A DNA stretch of 64,000 bases from Betaproteobacteria bacterium Ga0077527 (GTDB lineage: Bacteria > Pseudomonadota > Gammaproteobacteria > Burkholderiales > SG8-41), in NCBI GenBank assembly GCA_001464815.1, contig LNDW01000011.1:1-64000 (forward strand). The letters are read 5' to 3'. This document shows positions 35,210 to 43,112 of the stretch, piece by piece. The position numbers and the translations under genes are program-made. Position 1 is the stretch's first letter. Each line of letters begins with the position of its first letter. The notes beneath the pieces are model-generated. The model saw nothing but the letters and a program-made list of their open reading frames with translations. It did not search any database and had not been told where the DNA came from.

Positions 35210-36175
35210 ATGAACACCCTTTGTCGCTGGGCCGCCGCGCTGGTGCTGGGCTGCGCCAGCAGTCTCGCCGCCGCGCAGGCCTATCCCGCCAAACCGATCC
35301 GCATGGTGCTGCCGTTTCCGGCGGGTGCGCCGAGTGATCTGGTCGGCCGCATCATCGGCCAGAAGATGGGCGAGCAGATGGGGCAGAACCTGGTGCCCGA
35401 CAACCGCGTCGGCGCCGGCGGCAATCTCGCGCTGGGCCTCACCGCGACTTCACCGCCCGACGGCTACACCGTGGTGGTGACTTCGCCGACGGTGGCAATC
35501 AGTCCGTCGCTGTACAAGAAGCTCAGCTACAACCCTTTCAAGGACCTGGTGCCGGTGGCGCGGCTGGCGAGCATCGAGAACGTGATGGTGGTGCATCCCT
35601 CGGTGCCGGCGAAGACACTGCGCCAGTTTGTCGAGCTCGCGCGTGCCAAACCCGGTGTGCTCAATTACGGCTCGGGCGGCGCGGGCACCACCAACCACCT
35701 CGCCAACGAACTGCTCAAGCACCTCGAAAAACTCAACATCGTGCATGTGCCGTACAAGGGCGCGACGCTGGCGACGGTGGCCGCGATCAGCGGCGAGGTG
35801 GACCAGACCATCGTGTCGGTGGCCTCGATCCTGCCGCTGATCCGCCAGAACCGGGTGCGCCCGATTGTCGTGCTCTCGGAAAAGCGCGTGCCCAACCTGC
35901 CGGAAGTGCCGACCTCGACCGAGGCCGGTTTTCCCGAGTTCAGGATGTCGATCTGGTACGCGATGTTCGCGCCGGCCGGCACGCCGCGCGAGATCGTGCA
36001 GCGCCTGAACCAGGAAGCGCAGAAGGCGCTGTCCTCGAAAGACCTGCTGCAGACGCTGGACCAGCAAAGCATCATTCCCTGGTACGGCAGTCCCGAGCAG
36101 CTCGCCGACCTGCTGAGGACCGAGACCGCACGCTACGCCACGATCATCAAGAGCGCGGGCATCCAGCAGCAGTAA
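35210..36175 (+). CDS. Bug/TctC-family tripartite tricarboxylate receptor 6
   Basis: A 321-residue exported binding protein. Signal peptide 1-23 (ending LAAAQA), signature KPIRMVLPFPAGAPSDLVGR (the usual PPGG loop is PAGA), then DNRVGAGG and VHVPYKGATL. GGAGGAG ribosome site. Flanked on both sides by dispersed palindromes (35088 and 36185). It lies between the acyl-CoA synthetase and an LDH2-family gene and may serve either. Confidence 0.92.
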   Translation: MNTLCRWAAALVLGCASSLAAAQAYPAKPIRMVLPFPAGAPSDLVGRIIGQKMGEQMGQNLVPDNRVGAGGNLALGLTATSPPDGYTVVVTSPTVAISPSLYKKLSYNPFKDLVPVARLASIENVMVVHPSVPAKTLRQFVELARAKPGVLNYGSGGAGTTNHLANELLKHLEKLNIVHVPYKGATLATVAAISGEVDQTIVSVASILPLIRQNRVRPIVVLSEKRVPNLPEVPTSTEAGFPEFRMSIWYAMFAPAGTPREIVQRLNQEAQKALSSKDLLQTLDQQSIIPWYGSPEQLADLLRTETARYATIIKSAGIQQQ

Positions 36176-36184
36176 TTCCATGCC

Positions 36185-36214
36185 CCCTCTCCCCGAAGTC
36201 TTTCGGGGAGAGGG
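36185..36214. repeat. Palindromic repeat CCCTCTCCCCGAA/TTCGGGGAGAGGG
   Basis: Thirteen-base perfect arms (36185-36197/36202-36214) around GTCT, followed by TTGGGGTGAGGGG. This is a common type of dispersed extragenic palindrome. It lies directly after the Bug 6 stop and before the ribosome site of the next gene. Confidence 0.7.
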
Positions 36215-36261
36215 TTGGGGTGAGGGGCCACCATAGCGCTCCGAATACGGAGATTCTAGAA

Positions 36262-37311
36262 ATGCCCAACCCAGCCCCCAGCAATTTGCTCGACCCCGAC
36301 CACCCCGATTTCCAGCGCCTGACCCCGCAGGAGGCTGCCGAACTCGGCCAGCGCGCGCTCGAGGCCGTCGGCTACAGCGGCGAAGACGCCCGCATCACCA
36401 TCGACCAGCTCGTTGACAACTCGCTCTGTGGCTACCGCTTTGCCGGCCTGCCGCGGGTGCTGGCGATCGCCACCGACGTCAAGACCAAACAGCCGCGCAA
36501 GCCGGTGAGCATCGTGCGCGAAACGCCGGTATCGGCGCTGGTCGATGGCGGCAACAACATCGGTTACGTCGCCGCCTACCGCGGCGCGGAAATTGCGATC
36601 CGGAAAGCCAAGACCTCGGGCATGGCCACGGTCGGCGTGTTCAACAGCTATTACAGCGGCCGCAATGCCTACTTTGTCGAGAAGATCGTGCGCGCCGGGC
36701 TGGTGGCCTTCCACACCTCGGCCGCGTCACCGCGCGTGCTGCCGCCGGGTGCCGCCAAGCCCATGCTCGGCACCAATCCGATCTGCTTCGGTTTTCCGTC
36801 AGTGCCGGAGCCGGTGGTGGTGGACATGGGCACGGCCTCGTTCATGTGGGGCGAGGTCATGCTGCACGCCCACCTCGGCGAGCCGTTGCCCGAAGGTGTC
36901 GGCTTTGACGAGCAGGGCCGGCCGTCCACCGACGGCAAGGCGGTGCTGAAGGGTGGTGTCGCGCCCTTCGGCGGGCACAAAGGCTACGGCCTGTCGTTCG
37001 CGATCCAGGCGCTGGGCATCCTCGCCGGCTCGCACCTCGCCCACGGGAACGTCCGCGACTACGCCTTCCACTTCTGGGCGGTGGACCCCGAGATCATGCT
37101 GCCCGGCGGTGAATTCCCGAAACGCATGGCCGAGTACGTGAAGCAGATCAAGGACACGCCGAAACAGCCGGGGGTGGATGAGATTCGCATTCCGTCAGAG
37201 CGCGCCTTCCGCGAGCGCGAGCGGCGGCGCAGGGAGGGGATACTGGTGGACAGGAAGGTGGTCGAGTCGCTGAAGACGATTGCAGCGGGTGGGATGATTG
37301 AGTATCAGTAA
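36262..37311 (+). CDS. LDH2/MDH2-family oxidoreductase lacking the usual His residues
   Basis: A 349-residue member of the malate/L-lactate/ureidoglycolate dehydrogenase family (NAD(P)-dependent, non-Rossmann). The HKGYGLS nucleotide-binding segment and GTNPICFGFP are well kept. The conserved SHG of the N-terminal helix reads FAG here (Ala61 at the His position in SLCGYRFAGLPRV), and the catalytic His of the NSxHxG segment is Tyr131 (FNSYYSGRN). Both substrate-contacting histidines of the family are therefore absent. Start at 36262 with GGAG upstream. Oxidation of a hydroxy acid may be replaced by reduction of another group, for example a cyclic imine. Confidence 0.82.
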   Translation: MPNPAPSNLLDPDHPDFQRLTPQEAAELGQRALEAVGYSGEDARITIDQLVDNSLCGYRFAGLPRVLAIATDVKTKQPRKPVSIVRETPVSALVDGGNNIGYVAAYRGAEIAIRKAKTSGMATVGVFNSYYSGRNAYFVEKIVRAGLVAFHTSAASPRVLPPGAAKPMLGTNPICFGFPSVPEPVVVDMGTASFMWGEVMLHAHLGEPLPEGVGFDEQGRPSTDGKAVLKGGVAPFGGHKGYGLSFAIQALGILAGSHLAHGNVRDYAFHFWAVDPEIMLPGGEFPKRMAEYVKQIKDTPKQPGVDEIRIPSERAFRERERRRREGILVDRKVVESLKTIAAGGMIEYQ

Positions 37312-37333
37312 TTAAATCAATTACTTTCAATGA

Positions 37334-37369
37334 AAACACCAAGGACTGCGGAAGCGGCCCTTGGTGTTT
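37334..37369 (+). terminator. Rho-independent terminator after the LDH2-family gene
   Basis: Stem AAACACCAAGG/CCTTGGTGTTT (37334-37344/37359-37369) with a 14-base loop, 22 bases after the stop. The trailing T-run is short (TTTG), so efficiency may be moderate. Confidence 0.65.
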
Positions 37370-37419
37370 GTGACTGGGGTGGCAACCGTTTGTGCGGGCT
37401 TGATCACTGCATAGTTTGG

Positions 37420-37788
37420 TCAGATTAAATCTACTCCGGTACCCTTGTTCACTAGCAAAAACTCTAACTTCACCGCTTCGTACGGAAACACGATCAATCC
37501 GTCATCCGAGCGTTCCAGTACGCCGGCATTGAGCAGGGCGGTAACGTCACCATGTACAGCTTTGACGTCACGTTCCGTGCGGCGTGCAGCTTCGCGGATC
37601 GATACCGGTCCGGCACCGCACAATGCCTTGAGCAGTTCCCAGCGTTTGGCAGTCAGTATCTTCCACAGCAGTTCGGGACTGGCGAAGCTGATCCTTGCTG
37701 CTTTTGCAGCTTTGCCGGACTTCCAAGTTTGCGTGAATTCCTGCATGGCCTTTTTGGGGGCGCGCACATCAAGGATGACTGTTTTCAT
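37420..37788 (-). CDS. HVO_A0114/TumA-like HTH protein, orphan antitoxin-type regulator
   Basis: A 122-residue protein. The C-terminal half is a winged helix-turn-helix (about 52-110: WELLKALCGAG, SIREAARRTERDVKAVHGDV, LLNAGVLERSDDG). The N-terminus (MKTVILDVRAP) resembles the antitoxin-like DNA-binding proteins that usually follow a small TumE-type toxin gene. ATG at 37788 has a GAGGGAG site. No toxin gene is found upstream; that space holds a palindromic repeat array. Probably a leftover antitoxin or an independent small regulator; family assignment is moderately sure. Confidence 0.7.
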   Translation of the reverse strand: MKTVILDVRAPKKAMQEFTQTWKSGKAAKAARISFASPELLWKILTAKRWELLKALCGAGPVSIREAARRTERDVKAVHGDVTALLNAGVLERSDDGLIVFPYEAVKLEFLLVNKGTGVDLI

Positions 37789-37817
37789 TGCGGCTCCCTC
37801 TTGATCTGAATTAGTGT

Positions 37818-37917
37818 GTAGGGCGGATAAGCTGCGCAGCAGCGCCATCCGCCGCATGTGATCTTGTGAGTCCAACCATCTGGCGGATAACGTCGCGCCG
37901 CTCCTCATCCGCCCTAC
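37818..37917. repeat. Dispersed repeat with terminal and nested inverted repeats
   Basis: The ends GTAGGGCGGAT (37818-37828) and ATCCGCCCTAC (37907-37917) are perfect inverted repeats. Inside, the hairpin GGCGGATAA...ATCCGCC occurs twice (about 37822-37853 and 37882-37914). The layout resembles mobile extragenic palindromes found in many proteobacteria. It occupies the space where a toxin gene would be expected. Confidence 0.75.
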
Positions 37918-37955
37918 GACGCCGCAAATAATAAAAGGTTGTCGCGCGTCTTTTT

Positions 37956-38954
37956 TTATTTCATATCCAGCAGCTGCACCAGGTTCTTCCACAGGATCTT
38001 GTCCTTCTCCTCTGCCGACAACAGGTCATTGCGCTGCAGCCATTCCACCGGCGAGGGGTGCCATTCGACGAAGGGCCAGTCGCTGCCCATGACGATGCGG
38101 TCGATGCCGATCTGGTCGATCAGGAAGCGCAGTTCGGCTTCGCTGCCGACGGCGGAGTCGTAATGGATTTTCTTGAAGTAGTGGCTGGGCGGCTTGGGTG
38201 TGCTGCGGGTGTTGGGGCGGTCGTGCCAGGTGCGGTCGAGGCGGCCGATGGTGCTGCAGGTGGTGCCGCCGCCGTGGGCGATGCAGACCTTGAGGTCGGG
38301 GCAGTGTTCAAGCACGCCACCACAGACCAGTATCGCGGTGATGATCGCGTCGTCGAGGATCACGCCGAGGCTGTTGCTCAGGCCGTGGCGCTTGATGCGG
38401 TCGGCGAGGAAGTTGTTCTGCGGCTGCGGGTGGTAGAACAGCAGCGCGCCCATCTGTTCGGCGGCCTTGAAGAAGGGCAGGAATTTGGGATCGTCCCACT
38501 GCTCGCCGTTGACGCTGGTGTCGAGCGAGGCACCCTTGAGGCCGAGCTTGGTCACGGCACGCTCGAGTTCGCCGACGGCGAGGTTTACGTCCTGCATCGG
38601 CACCGTGGCCAGACCTGCGAGGCGGGTCGGATTGGCTTTTGCGGTGTCGGATAACTCGTCATTAAATTCGCGAGACAGCGCAAGGCCGCGTTCGGCTTCC
38701 AGCTGGTAGCCGGCGAAAGGCGTGTGGATCGACAACACCTGCATGTCGACCTTTTGTGCGTCCATGTCCTTCAGCCGTTCCTCGACCGTGTATTTCACCT
38801 TGTTCGAGGTGAATACCGTGCGCATGCCGCAGCCGACCATGGTGCCCAGGCCCTGACCGGGTTCGTGTCTGAAGCCGTGCCACTCCTGTTTGCCGGATAC
38901 CGCCCGCCACAGGGATTCGGGGACGATGTGGGCGTGGATGTCGATCGTTTTCAT
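37956..38954 (-). CDS. Amidohydrolase-2 family protein (ACMSD-like)
   Basis: A 332-residue metal-dependent TIM-barrel enzyme of the family of 2-amino-3-carboxymuconate-6-semialdehyde decarboxylase and related decarboxylases/hydrolases. The metal site is complete: H7-x-H9 (IDIHAHIVP), a His in FYHPQPQ, a His in CIAHGGGT and the Asp in GSDWPF. Cytosolic. It is the last gene of a minus-strand operon (Bug 7, CoA transferase, this gene; 34 bases after the transferase), so it probably acts on a carboxylate related to that CoA ester. Confidence 0.86.
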   Translation of the reverse strand: MKTIDIHAHIVPESLWRAVSGKQEWHGFRHEPGQGLGTMVGCGMRTVFTSNKVKYTVEERLKDMDAQKVDMQVLSIHTPFAGYQLEAERGLALSREFNDELSDTAKANPTRLAGLATVPMQDVNLAVGELERAVTKLGLKGASLDTSVNGEQWDDPKFLPFFKAAEQMGALLFYHPQPQNNFLADRIKRHGLSNSLGVILDDAIITAILVCGGVLEHCPDLKVCIAHGGGTTCSTIGRLDRTWHDRPNTRSTPKPPSHYFKKIHYDSAVGSEAELRFLIDQIGIDRIVMGSDWPFVEWHPSPVEWLQRNDLLSAEEKDKILWKNLVQLLDMK

Positions 38955-38988
38955 GCTCTGCCTTGTGTTGATGCTCGGGGAACGGGGT

Positions 38989-40182
38989 TCAGGCGCTGGC
39001 GGTGACGCCGCCGGCTTTCAGTTTGGCAATGTCCTCGGCACTGTAACCGTATTCCTTGAGGATTTCGTCGGTCTCCGCGCCTTTGTCCGGCGCGGCGTTC
39101 CTGACGGTGAACGGTGTCTTCGAGAAATTGATGCCGTTGCGCACCACGCCGATGTCGCCCAGCTTGTAATGTCTGGCCGGTGCCGACAGGCCGAGGTGTT
39201 TGACCTGGTCGTCGGCGAAAACCTCGTTCATCTTGTAGATCGGGCCGCAGGGCACGCCGGCCTTGTTCAGCAATTCAATCCATTCCGCCGAGGTTCTGGT
39301 TTCGATCTGCGCGGCGATGATCTTGTTCAGCGCGTCGCGGTTCTTGGAGCGGATCTTGGAGTTGGAGTAGTCGGGATTCTTCGGGATGTCGGGCAGGCCG
39401 ATCGCCTTGCACAGGCGCTCGAAGAGCTGGCCCGAGCCGGCGATATTGATGTGGCCGTCGCTGGTTTTGTAGGTGCCGGTGGGGATCGCCGTGGGGTGGT
39501 TGTTGCCGGCCTGACCGGCGACTTCCTGCGCCACGGTCCAGCGTGCGGCCTGGAAGTCGGTCATCGCGATCAGTGCCTGCAGCAGCGAGGTGTGTACCCA
39601 TTGCCCCTCACCGGTGTGCTCGCGGTCGAGCAGCGCGGTGACGATGCCGAAGGCGAGGAACATGCCGGCACTGGAGTCGCCGATGGCGATGCCGGCGCGC
39701 ACCGGGCCTTGTCCCGGCAGTCCGGTCACCGACATCAGGCCGCTCATGCCCTGCGCCACCTGGTCTAGGCCGGGGCGGTCGGCATAGGGGCCATCCTGGC
39801 CGAAGCCGCTGATGCTGGCGTAGACGATGCGCGGATTGATGGCGCGGATCGATTCATAGTCGATGCCGAGGCGGTGTTTCACCCGCGGCCGGTAGTTCTC
39901 GACGATGACGTCGGCGGTGGCGGCCATTTTCTTGAACACCGCCACACCTTCCGGCGATTTGAGGTTCAGCGTCAGGCTGCGCTTGTTGCGGTGCAGATTC
40001 TGGAAGTCGGGGCCGTGGCGCTTGTCGAAGGGGCTGCCATCGCCGTCCTGCTCGCCGAGTTCTTCGACCTTGATCACTTTGGCGCCCCAGTCGGCGAGCT
40101 GGCGCACGGCAGTGGGGCCGGAGCGGGCGCGGGTGAGGTCGAGGACGGTGAAGCGGGAGAGGGGGCCGGTGTTGTTGGGCAC
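38989..40182 (-). CDS. CaiB/BaiF family III CoA transferase
   Basis: A 397-residue family III CoA transferase that moves CoA between carboxylic acids through an aspartyl anhydride. The catalytic Asp is D169 in AIAIGDSSAG. LTRARSGPTAVRQLADWGAKVIKVE at the N-terminus and NYRPRVKHRLGIDY are typical. It starts with GTG behind TGGAG. It lies 48 bases after the Bug 7 gene and 34 bases before the amidohydrolase gene on the minus strand. It would activate the imported acid. Confidence 0.9.
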   Translation of the reverse strand: MPNNTGPLSRFTVLDLTRARSGPTAVRQLADWGAKVIKVEELGEQDGDGSPFDKRHGPDFQNLHRNKRSLTLNLKSPEGVAVFKKMAATADVIVENYRPRVKHRLGIDYESIRAINPRIVYASISGFGQDGPYADRPGLDQVAQGMSGLMSVTGLPGQGPVRAGIAIGDSSAGMFLAFGIVTALLDREHTGEGQWVHTSLLQALIAMTDFQAARWTVAQEVAGQAGNNHPTAIPTGTYKTSDGHINIAGSGQLFERLCKAIGLPDIPKNPDYSNSKIRSKNRDALNKIIAAQIETRTSAEWIELLNKAGVPCGPIYKMNEVFADDQVKHLGLSAPARHYKLGDIGVVRNGINFSKTPFTVRNAAPDKGAETDEILKEYGYSAEDIAKLKAGGVTASA

Positions 40183-40230
40183 GGGTTTACTCCAGGAGTT
40201 TTGAGGATTGAGGAATGAGGATTGAGTGGG

Positions 40231-41214
40231 TCAGAGCGGGGTGATGCCGGCGGCCTTGACCACCTTGCCCCATTTTTCGATCTGCTTGCGCGCGAAGTCC
40301 CACAGTTCTTCCGGCGTGCTGCCGATGGGGATGGCTCCGTTCTGGATCATGCGTTCGCGCATCGCCGGCTGGTTGATCACGGCAACGGCCTCGGCGTTGA
40401 GGCGCTTGATGATGGCGGCAGGCGTTTTGGCGGGCGCGACCAGGCCCTGCCAGGCGCTGGTTTCAAAGCCGGGCAGTCCCGACTCAGAAAGCGTGGGCAG
40501 CTCCGGCAGCAGCGGGAACCGGCGGTCGCTGGTGACTGCAATCGCGTTGAGCTTGCCGGCACGGATGTGGGCGATGGCGCTGGGCAGGCTGGCGAAGGAC
40601 ATCGAGATGCGGCCGCCGATGAGGTCGATCATTGCCGTGGCCGCACCCTTGTACGGTACATGGACCATGTCGGTGCCGGTCATCAGTTCGAACAGCTCGC
40701 CGGCAAGATGCGGCGAGCCGAGATTGCCCGAGGAGCCGTAGGTGAGTTTGCCGGGGCTGGCCTTGGCCGCCTTGATCAGCTCGGACACCGACTTGATTGG
40801 CAGCGAGGGGCCGACCACCAGCACATTGGGTGCGCTGGCGACATGGGTGATCGGTGCCAGGTCGCGCAACTGGTCGTAGGGCAGCTTGCGGGTGACTGCC
40901 GGATTGACGCCGAAGGAGCTCGGCACCAGCAGGATGGTGTAGCCGTCTGACGCGGCGCGCACCGTCATTTCAGTGGCGATGATGCCGCTGGCGCCGGGGC
41001 GGTTGTCGGCAACCACGTGCTGGCCGAGGCGTTCGGCCATGCCTTCGGCCAGCGCGCGGGCGATGATGTCGGCGTTGCCGCCGGGGGCCTGGGCAATCAG
41101 CAGGCGGATCGGGCGGTCGGGATAGCCGCTTTTGGCCGGGGGCTGCGCGGCCTGTGCGGCGGTGGCGGCGAGCAGGGCGGCAAGGCCGCGAACCGCATGT
41201 AGCGCGACGGACAT
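40231..41214 (-). CDS. Bug/TctC-family tripartite tricarboxylate receptor 7
   Basis: A 327-residue exported binding protein with a signal peptide (1-22, ending AAQAAQ), signature RPIRLLIAQAPGGNADIIAR and blocks VVADNRPGASG and VHVPYKGAAT. The ATG at 41214 is fixed by a GAGGAG site. First gene of the minus-strand operon with the CoA transferase and amidohydrolase. The 199-base gap upstream separates it from the divergent SGNH gene and must hold both promoters; no clear -35/-10 pair was recognised there. Confidence 0.92.
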   Translation of the reverse strand: MSVALHAVRGLAALLAATAAQAAQPPAKSGYPDRPIRLLIAQAPGGNADIIARALAEGMAERLGQHVVADNRPGASGIIATEMTVRAASDGYTILLVPSSFGVNPAVTRKLPYDQLRDLAPITHVASAPNVLVVGPSLPIKSVSELIKAAKASPGKLTYGSSGNLGSPHLAGELFELMTGTDMVHVPYKGAATAMIDLIGGRISMSFASLPSAIAHIRAGKLNAIAVTSDRRFPLLPELPTLSESGLPGFETSAWQGLVAPAKTPAAIIKRLNAEAVAVINQPAMRERMIQNGAIPIGSTPEELWDFARKQIEKWGKVVKAAGITPL

Positions 41215-41413
41215 GGTCTGGCTCCTCAACTGTTTCCGTTCAACGAGTGGCCGCAGGTTTTTTTTGGCGCCTGGCCGCGGCGGGCGTGTCGCCTTGCGCA
41301 CAGTATTGCATCGCCTGCGGCAGGCGGCACGCCGGTGCCCACATGATGGCCGCCAGCCTGGTTCGGCGCGGTATCATGGCGCCCTAAAACCATCAACAAG
41401 GGAGGAGCCCGCC

Positions 41414-42196
41414 GTGAACCTGAAAAAACTGTCACTGTTGTTGACCCTGCTTTTCACCGCTGTTGCCGCAGCCGCGGCAACGCCGGCGGTGAAGCAGCCG
41501 CAGGTGGATACGCCCAAGCGCGTGCTGTTCGTCGGCAACAGCTATCTCTATTACAACAACAGCATGCACAACCACGTGCGCATGTTTGCAATGGCGGCGG
41601 ATGCCGCCGCAGCCAAGACCTTCGAATACAAGTCCGCGACCATCGGCGGCGCGACGCTGGATCACCACAACATGGATCACCTGACCACGCCGGGCCGCAT
41701 CGGCGTGAAGGAAGCGTTCGAACTGGTGATCATGCACGGCAACAGCACGGATGGCCTGGCGGATGCGCGCCGCGCGGCCTTCCGCGCCACGGCGGTGGAG
41801 TACAGCAAGCTCATCCAAAGCCGTGGCGGCAAGGTTGCGCTGTACATGACGCCGGCGCACACCAAGCCGAGCCGTGCAGCCGCCCCCGACATGATGGCGA
41901 AAACCGCGGATATGTATGTGTCGGTCGGCAACGAGATCAATGCGCTGGTGATTCCGTCGGGTCTGGCCTTCGAGGAGGCCTACCGCCGCCGCCCCGACAT
42001 CAAGCTGCACATCCACGACGGCAGCCATCCGACGCTGATCGGCACCTATCTCGCGGCCTGCACGATCTACGCGACGGTCTACAACAAACCCTGCAGCGGC
42101 AGCAGCTACGACAGCTATGGCCAGGTGTCGAAAGAGGACGCCGCCTTCCTGCAGCAGGTGGCGGACGACACCGTGCGCAAGTTCTTCGGCCGCTGA
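41414..42196 (+). CDS. Exported SGNH-fold hydrolase
   Basis: A 260-residue protein with a clear signal peptide (residues 1-22, hydrophobic LSLLLTLLFTAVAAAAA). An SGNH/GDSL-like hydrolase domain follows: the nucleophile Ser43 in FVGNSYLYYNN and the Asp/His pair in D202-G-S-H205 (HDGSHPTLIGTYLA). Probably a periplasmic esterase or acyl hydrolase. It starts with GTG after a strong GGGAGGAG site. It is followed after 9 bases by a cupin gene and then another exported protein, likely one transcript. Confidence 0.78.
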   Translation: MNLKKLSLLLTLLFTAVAAAAATPAVKQPQVDTPKRVLFVGNSYLYYNNSMHNHVRMFAMAADAAAAKTFEYKSATIGGATLDHHNMDHLTTPGRIGVKEAFELVIMHGNSTDGLADARRAAFRATAVEYSKLIQSRGGKVALYMTPAHTKPSRAAAPDMMAKTADMYVSVGNEINALVIPSGLAFEEAYRRRPDIKLHIHDGSHPTLIGTYLAACTIYATVYNKPCSGSSYDSYGQVSKEDAAFLQQVADDTVRKFFGR

Positions 42197-42205
42197 GCGC
42201 AGCGC

Positions 42206-42601
42206 ATGGCCGCGGCTCCGCCCATCCTGCGCCCGCATCCCGGCGTTGAGGTGTTCATCGAGGAGGGCTGCCACATCCTCGAGCTGGCCAACGATGACAA
42301 TGATCCCGCGATGTCGATTGCACGGGCGCGGGTGGAGCCGGGCGTCACCACTGCCTGGCACCGCGTGCGCGGCACGGTTGAGCGTTATGTGATTCTTGAT
42401 GGCAGCGGGCGCATGGAAGTCGGCGACCTGCCGCCGCAGGAAGTGCAGGCCGGCGACGTGGTGCTGATTCCGCCGTCGGTGAAGCAGCGCATCGCCAACA
42501 CCGGTGACGGTGATCTGGTGTTTCTGGCGATCTGTACGCCGCGGTTCAAACCGGAAAACTACGAAGATGCGGGCGATAAAGATACGGGCGAAAACTGCTA
42601 G
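42206..42601 (+). CDS. Cupin-domain protein
   Basis: A 131-residue single-domain cupin (beta-barrel). Motif 1 is TTAWHRVRGTVERYVILDG (~48-66) and motif 2 is the GDVVLIPPSVKQRI region (~82-95); the usual second His of motif 1 is Arg or Thr here, so the metal site is incomplete. No signal peptide. The following gene begins within its last 35 bases, pointing to coupled translation. Function unknown: a small-molecule binding or isomerase role is possible. Confidence 0.75.
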   Translation: MAAAPPILRPHPGVEVFIEEGCHILELANDDNDPAMSIARARVEPGVTTAWHRVRGTVERYVILDGSGRMEVGDLPPQEVQAGDVVLIPPSVKQRIANTGDGDLVFLAICTPRFKPENYEDAGDKDTGENC

Positions 42602-43058
42602 CCTGGGATTGCTGCTGCTGTGGCTGACCGGCAGTGCCTGCGCGCAGCAGATCGGCATGGGCATGGAGGATGTGCCGCTGCGGCCGAGCGAACTGAAGCT
42701 GCTGCAGCGCATCGCTGCCGTTGATCCTGAATTCCGTTTTGGCGATCGCGTGAAGCGTTACTACCGCACCCATCCCACCACCAAGAACCGCATTCCGCTG
42801 CGGGTCGAGGTCATCGCGCCAAAAAGTGGCGGGCTTTTTTTTGGTGAGTTCATCAGCTATGCGATGACCATCGATGAGCCGGCGGGCCTGGTCATCTACG
42901 AATTCGATGCCGGCACCGCCAACCGCGGGCGTGCCACGGTGCTGGTGACGCCCAAGGATGTGATCAAGACCGAATACCGCTGCGGCATTTCGAGCTGCAG
43001 CACGCGGGTCGAGCGCAATGGCCGGCCGATGCGCGAAGGCGCATCAGTGCAGAACTAA
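42567..43058 (+). CDS. Exported protein of unknown function
   Basis: A 163-residue protein with a signal peptide (about 1-26: basic start, then LGLLLLWLTGSACAQ). I recognise no family. The mature part is predicted to be mostly beta, with repeated strands such as LRVEVIAPKSG and GRATVLVTPKDV, and two close cysteines (YRCGISSCSTR) that could form a disulfide in the periplasm. It overlaps the cupin gene by 35 bases. An A+T-rich hairpin follows. Confidence 0.65.
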   Translation: MRAIKIRAKTASLGLLLLWLTGSACAQQIGMGMEDVPLRPSELKLLQRIAAVDPEFRFGDRVKRYYRTHPTTKNRIPLRVEVIAPKSGGLFFGEFISYAMTIDEPAGLVIYEFDAGTANRGRATVLVTPKDVIKTEYRCGISSCSTRVERNGRPMREGASVQN

Positions 43059-43059
43059 T

Positions 43060-43089
43060 TATTCAATAAAATCAATTAGTTATTGAATA
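43060..43089. terminator. A+T-rich inverted repeat between convergent genes
   Basis: TATTCAATAA/TTATTGAATA (43060-43069/43080-43089) is a perfect 10-bp inverted repeat. It lies between the convergent unknown-protein gene and Bug 8. The stem is only A/T-rich, so it is not a classical terminator; it could equally be a protein site. Confidence 0.4.
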
Positions 43090-43112
43090 TCCCGGTGCCA
43101 GGCGAAGCGTGG

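Noticed and set aside
37789..37955. Possible toxin gene upstream of the antitoxin-like regulator
   Set aside because: All frames are short or interrupted, and the sequence is a palindromic repeat rather than coding DNA.
41432..42712. A 426-codon minus-strand frame across the SGNH and cupin genes
   Set aside because: Composition typical of antisense shadows, and the plus-strand genes have ribosome sites, a signal peptide and catalytic motifs.
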